64,000 nucleotides of DNA from Pelobates cultripes (Eukaryota; Chordata; Amphibia; Anura; Pelobatidae). Shown piece after piece: positions 59,577 to 64,000 of this stretch. A program made the position numbers and the translations under genes. Position 1 is the first letter of the stretch, and every line of letters begins with the position of its first letter. The stretch spans positions 102,745,705 through 102,809,704 of the forward strand of contig OW240921.1 in assembly GCA_933207985.1 (NCBI GenBank). Direction: 5' to 3'. The notes beneath the pieces are model-generated. The model had not been told where the DNA came from. It made no database searches and saw nothing but the letters and a program-made list of their open reading frames with translations.

Positions 59577-61625
59577 TATTAAGGCAATTTGCCTGCATTT
59601 GTGGGAGGTGCTGGTTTTCTAACCCTAGCCTACTTAAGGCACTCCCCTTGCCTGGCTCCTTACCGTTCGAGGTCAGCGTTGAATGAGGATCCACTTCCGG
59701 GTTCTCTCAGACGCCATCTTGGTTTCAGTATCCAGGAGGTTTCACCACGTTAAGCTGTGTCCAGGAATCCTGTTCAGGCCTTTCCGCCCGTCCAGCTTCT
59801 TCTGACTCCGTTCTCCGTCGTAGATCGCGTCCCAGGGACTCCTAAACCGTAAGTCAGACCTTCCTGTCACGCCAGGACTGGTTCCCACGGCGTACGGTAC
59901 AGCACGGGTCCTCGCTTTACGGCTTTTCCCTGGTTATGACACGAATGTTTCAAGCCATTCGCGGGCTTTTCATTCGTACGGTCATTCGGCTGAACATGTT
60001 TTAAATCGTTCAATAGTCATTTCGCATATCCTCTGCATGTTATTTAAACGAATGTTCATTCGGTTGTTTTGCCGTTCGGCAAATTTTACATACGCTCATA
60101 CAAGCTTTGGTTCGCATAAATCATACGGTTAAACTATTCTAACTTCTGTGTTCCCCTCACATTTGCTTTCGGCTGTTCTGTGTGTTCACGTATAATCCTT
60201 TCATGAATTATATTCACCATTTCATGTGTATATAACATTCGGTTAAAGTATTGCTTGCTTAAATAGATTATTGTTGATTACTTTTAACAATTGTCAGTAT
60301 TGTATTACGTCCACAAATCAAGTCCACTTCTCTGTGTACACCATTTGACTCCCACGCTTTCAGGGGTCTGCATTACTTATCCATTTATACGAATGGACTC
60401 AGCCTATGTTACAAGCCTCATTTCTGGGTTATTAATACAACATATACAAGGATAGGTTCATTTAAGCAATAATTCTCGGGTTGATACGTCTTTGCTATAC
60501 ATACATATCATATAGATATACATCACTTTACATCATGTTAAATCATTTTGGGGTATCCCTGCCTTTGGTCTTTCTGCTACATATCATACATAACGCTGTG
60601 TTAATTAGGCCATGACCTCATCCATGTCCCTTTCTATAAAACCAGTTACATTTCGGTACAGATCATTGAACTCCCACGCCAGGAGTTTTATAACTATCCA
60701 TTTCATTTCAATTTACTCAGCCTACATTACAGGCCTCATTTCTCTGTCATGACGATGACACATAAGGCTTAAATCCTTTTGCATGCATACTCGGGTTGAA
60801 TCACACGTACTGATCCAACCAATCATACGTCCCCTACACAGTCATATACATATGTATATAACCTACGTTTCATGTTTTCCTTTACACACCATTATCACGT
60901 AACACATAGATTGTTTGTACATAGGCCACGGCCTCCCTCAGATGTCTTATTCAAGCATGCAAACATTTCTGAGCCACTCATAGCTATTCCCATGGTATCA
61001 ACATAATTTTATACATTGCTGCTACAGACTATAAGTCTGGTTCTTTTACACCCCACACTCATCGTACTACTCTCTTTTACCCATTTTTAGGCTGTCGAGC
61101 TTATATAATTGCTCCACACGGTTTATTCCTGTGATTTATCATACTACCAGGTACGTACACCTGCTCATATGGTATTCTACCATACATTTCATTTCATCCC
61201 CCTAGTTTAGAGTACTGGCAATAGGGTCACAGGATTCCCAATAGGTATTTACCCCATCTTGGCTGTCGCCATTAGTTAGTGGTCCCGCGAGGCCAACACC
61301 CCGCCTCAAACGTTTCGGAGGCAAACACCCATCGGGCCACACGTTAGCTAGCCGCCTCGCATGTTGCAAAGAGAGGGCCTCACCTGTCACTCCCTTCCCC
61401 TGTTTTCTGTCGTACAGTCACCGAGAGGCCTAAAACTCCTGCCACTACGTCAAGTGGCCTCAATAACCCCTCGCGCCAACGCATAGATAGAGCCTCTCAA
61501 GCCGCTTGGCAATTAGTAGGGCCTCACCTGTCACCAAACAAGCATAATACTTTCGCCATCCGGCCTAGCTAGCCTGCCAGTACAATTTGGTGGTTCTATA
61601 TACTAATTATTGTTTTATTTATAGT
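59577..61625 (+). promoter_or_regulatory. Long 5' leader of DIRS copy 3
   Basis: Begins with a small hairpin (GGCAATTTGCC) and TTGTGGGAGGTGCTGG. 59930-60130 is dotted with CATTCG and TTCGG words. 61300-61560 has repeated GAGAGGCC, GGCCTCA and GCCTCACCTGTCA words, also present in the leader of copy 2 (51800-52000). It has no long plus-strand frame. The promoter site is not located; CCACTTCCGGGTT near 59690 contains an ETS-like CCGG core. Confidence 0.5.
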
Positions 61626-64000
61626 ATGTCTCAGGAAGGGGTAGAGGATTTCTCCCTGCCTAGCACCCCGGCTAGAGCTGTCACTCCCACACAAGGAGGA
61701 GAGCTAGCTAGTCCAGCATCAATTAGATCCTGGACAATCCCGCGCATAACCACGGAATTAAGGAGACGACAAATCCCCTACCCCGCTACAGCAAGGAAGG
61801 CAGAACTTTTCAAACTGCTACGCACATCAACCAATAACATGGAAGCCGGGGAAGGATCTAGCCAGTCCAACCCAGGGGACATACATGCCATGTTATCCTC
61901 ACTCATGGCATCCATGGGCAAGGTCAACTCCAGGCTGGAGAAACTTGAGTCGGTCACCACGGCCCTCACTCTAGCAGGGCCACCCGCGGCTGCGGTACAA
62001 ACACCAGCCTTGCCATTAGTCGCTCCAGCCAGCCCCCTGGATGACCAGGAAGTTAGCCCGGCCCACATGATACCTGAGCATATCAAAAGGGATATCCTGG
62101 AAGGTAAAGACGTCAACCTGGCTTCCCTGTTGATTGCCTCCCAGGACATTGTGGAACATAAGACGTATGCTTATGATGATGTTTCTGTTATTGTCAGATC
62201 TAGGGATGCCCGCCTGAACAGGAAACTGACTATCCCTGAATTTGTACTAGCGTTTGGTATTTACAGGGATGTCGTCTGTGCGGTTTATCCCAACAGAAGA
62301 GAGGAGTTTGATCTCTATATGCACAAGCTGGTAGACCTGGGCAACAAATATGGTGGTTCAGCATTCTATGACTACCATAGGTCTTTTTCTGCAAAAGTGG
62401 CTGGAGCCTTCTCCCAGTACGGTACACGATCCAACTGGGGAAGGATTGATACCGTCTTATTCTGCAGACACTTTGCAGGTCTAAGAACACCAGCTTGTGC
62501 ATACTGCTCCTCCACAGCCCATACTACTAATTTTTGTCCCAACACGGCAGACGGACATGCCTCCACACAAGGAACTAGTTCCTCTGGGGATCCAGGGAAA
62601 CTATCCAAAGACAAATTGGGACGCCCAATCAAGTTTCTGGGCAAGTCCCAGATATGTAATAATTTCAATGTTGGGTCTTGTAATTACAGTGGATGTAGAC
62701 TATTGCATGTCTGTTCAAAATGTTTTAGGGCACATGCTAAGACCATGTGTCCAAATAAAATGTATTCTAAGCCTTACCTTACGTCCATTAATATGCCAGT
62801 ATTCACAGCATTGATGTCTCAGCACCCATCTAGACACCTGGTAGATTTTCTTATTTCTGGTTTAACAGAAGGCTTCCACACAGGTATCCTACACATACCA
62901 GCTGGCACTCTGGAATGCCCAAACCTACAATCCGCCCAACACAACCCCACAGTGGTTGACACCCTCATAAACCAAGAAGTGGAGGAGGGCTTTGTATTGG
63001 GGCCTTTTAGAACTCCCCCATTCACAGAATGGCGCACCAACCCTATTGGTATTGTCACAGGGAAATCTTCCCAAAAACAGAGACTCATCATTGACTTATC
63101 GGCTCCCCACTCATCGGCCAACCCCAGTCTTAATTCCCTCATACCCTCTGAGGAATTCTCTCTGCAATACACCACCATAGATCACGCCATTACAGCCATC
63201 ATACAAGCAGGGGTGGGAGCCTGGCTCAGTAAGACCGACATTACTAACGCCTTCAAATTACTCCCTATCCACCCCACACTGTGGCACCTGCATGGCATCA
63301 AGTGGTCCGAGAACTACTATTTTTTCTCCCGGTTAACTTTTGGGTCCAAAAGTAGCCCAGCTATTTTCGACACATTTGCCGAAGCACTATGCTGGTTACT
63401 ATTGAACATAGCCGGATGCCCTACAGTATTACATTACTTGGACGATTTCCTACTGGTCGAGGAGAATACTGCACCTCCCACTAGCCTCAAAGCTACCACT
63501 AAGCTGTTTGAGCAACTAGGTGTACCCATCTCCCCAAAGAAAACAGAAGGGCCAGACACGGTTATCACTTTTCTGGGTATCCAGTTAGACTCTGCCACAA
63601 TGCAAGCAAGCCTACCTTACGAAAAGATAGACAATATTCTCACTTACATAAACAACTACCTACAGCTCGGCACTTGCAACCGCAAAGAACTACAGTCCCT
63701 GCTGGGGTCACTAAATTTTGCAATGCGCATCATACCTCAAGGCCGCTCCTTTATTTCACGACTATTGCATCTTTTCCCACTTTTTCTACATGACACGCAC
63801 AGGTTGTCCTTAGATGCCCAAGCTACGGCAGATCTAAACATGTGGAAGAGGTTTTTAACCACTTGGAATGGTAAAAGTATGTTCCTCCCTCAATTGACTG
63901 AATCATCTCCTACCATTTGGTCAGATGCGGCATCTACCACTGGTTTTGCAGCAATTTTTGGGAACGAATGGCTTTGGGGCAGCTGGCCTTCAGCAGTTCT
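61626..64000 (+). CDS. Gag - reverse transcriptase - RNase H polyprotein of DIRS copy 3 (partial at 3' end)
   Basis: Open for 791 codons with no stop to the window edge. I chose the ATG at 61626; the next in-frame candidate is residue 72. The gag part has a possible coiled coil at about residues 85-105. It carries three zinc-binding motifs: CX2CX4HX4C at residues 291-304, CX7CX4CX3H at 344-361, and CX2CX3HX4C at 363-375. RT follows from about residue 395 without a stop: PIGIV and QRLIIDLS blocks, motif A SKTDITNAFKLLP with Asp538, LTFGSKSSPAIF, and motif C YLDD at 604-607. RNase H starts with WSDAASTTGFAAIFG and its first Asp at 767. The product would copy the element RNA to DNA. Most DIRS elements keep gag and pol in separate or overlapping frames, so the single frame is notable. 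No stop, frameshift or altered catalytic residue is seen. Confidence 0.9.
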   Translation, partial: MSQEGVEDFSLPSTPARAVTPTQGGELASPASIRSWTIPRITTELRRRQIPYPATARKAELFKLLRTSTNNMEAGEGSSQSNPGDIHAMLSSLMASMGKVNSRLEKLESVTTALTLAGPPAAAVQTPALPLVAPASPLDDQEVSPAHMIPEHIKRDILEGKDVNLASLLIASQDIVEHKTYAYDDVSVIVRSRDARLNRKLTIPEFVLAFGIYRDVVCAVYPNRREEFDLYMHKLVDLGNKYGGSAFYDYHRSFSAKVAGAFSQYGTRSNWGRIDTVLFCRHFAGLRTPACAYCSSTAHTTNFCPNTADGHASTQGTSSSGDPGKLSKDKLGRPIKFLGKSQICNNFNVGSCNYSGCRLLHVCSKCFRAHAKTMCPNKMYSKPYLTSINMPVFTALMSQHPSRHLVDFLISGLTEGFHTGILHIPAGTLECPNLQSAQHNPTVVDTLINQEVEEGFVLGPFRTPPFTEWRTNPIGIVTGKSSQKQRLIIDLSAPHSSANPSLNSLIPSEEFSLQYTTIDHAITAIIQAGVGAWLSKTDITNAFKLLPIHPTLWHLHGIKWSENYYFFSRLTFGSKSSPAIFDTFAEALCWLLLNIAGCPTVLHYLDDFLLVEENTAPPTSLKATTKLFEQLGVPISPKKTEGPDTVITFLGIQLDSATMQASLPYEKIDNILTYINNYLQLGTCNRKELQSLLGSLNFAMRIIPQGRSFISRLLHLFPLFLHDTHRLSLDAQATADLNMWKRFLTTWNGKSMFLPQLTESSPTIWSDAASTTGFAAIFGNEWLWGSWPSAV

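Larger units (their letters stand above)
59577..64000 (+). mobile_element. DIRS-order copy 3, apparently intact, runs off the window
   Basis: A 2.05-kb leader is followed by an uninterrupted gag-RT-RNase H frame from 61626. The recombinase gene and 3' end lie beyond the window. Copies 1 and 2 of the same family in this window carry tyrosine recombinase remnants, which supports the DIRS order for this one. The intact frame over 2.37 kb suggests a young copy. Confidence 0.85.

Noticed and set aside
59577..61625. Considered as an LTR of a Gypsy or retroviral element
   Set aside because: RT words match the family whose copies 1 and 2 carry a tyrosine recombinase, and no integrase or protease motif is seen; long leader fits a DIRS-order element better, though the 3' end is outside the window.

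Overview
This 64-kb window reads as intergenic or intronic DNA from an amphibian-type vertebrate genome, most likely a frog. I found no host protein-coding gene, rRNA or tRNA that I can defend. The assignment rests on the mix of repeats: DIRS-order tyrosine-recombinase (YR) retrotransposons of two families, TTAA-flanked MITEs whose ends resemble the Kolobok/T2 family known from Xenopus, a Tc1-like element with nested terminal repeats, L1 and L2 LINE fragments, hAT MITEs with 8-bp target duplications, solo LTRs and many AT microsatellites in AT-rich spacer. The species cannot be named from the sequence.

Layout. 1-3.3 kb: a decayed DIRS-order copy (copy 1) split by a 1,066-bp hAT element with a perfect 8-bp duplication. 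3.3-12.3 kb: a hAT-like fragment, a minisatellite, two unclassified repeat fragments, a G-poor tract and an LTR-like fragment. 12.3-15.7 kb: a truncated L1 ORF2 tail and a complete but decayed Tc1-like transposon. 16.2-21.6 kb: an L2 scrap, a hAT MITE carrying a minisatellite, a minus-strand L2 RT fragment and a long inverted-repeat element. 22.5-28.4 kb: a structurally complete 5.9-kb DIRS-like element on the minus strand, with perfect inverted terminal repeats and an internal complementary region (ICR) that exactly joins the complements of both ends. 28.7-40.7 kb: MITEs, solo LTRs, palindromes and a TTAA-flanked piggyBac-like element (A). 40.7-43.7 kb: a solo LTR followed by piggyBac-like element B, which holds an array of nested hairpins. 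44-46 kb: a 182-bp near-perfect spacerless palindrome and a (CCTTTTTT)n tract beside a DIRS terminal fragment. 49-55.6 kb: piggyBac-like element C, apparently split by DIRS copy 2. 55.6-57.5 kb: element D fragment, a hairpin-rich minisatellite and a solo LTR. 59.6-64 kb: DIRS copy 3, whose gag-RT-RNase H frame is open for 791 codons and runs off the window.

The most notable objects are the DIRS-like elements. The 22.5-28.4 kb element has ends that look freshly inserted but a broken coding region, which suggests a defective copy mobilised in trans. Copy 3 has an uninterrupted frame with three adjacent zinc-binding motifs fused to RT and RNase H, so it is a candidate recently active element. 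Copies 1, 2 and 3 belong to one family at different stages of decay; the 5.9-kb element belongs to another.
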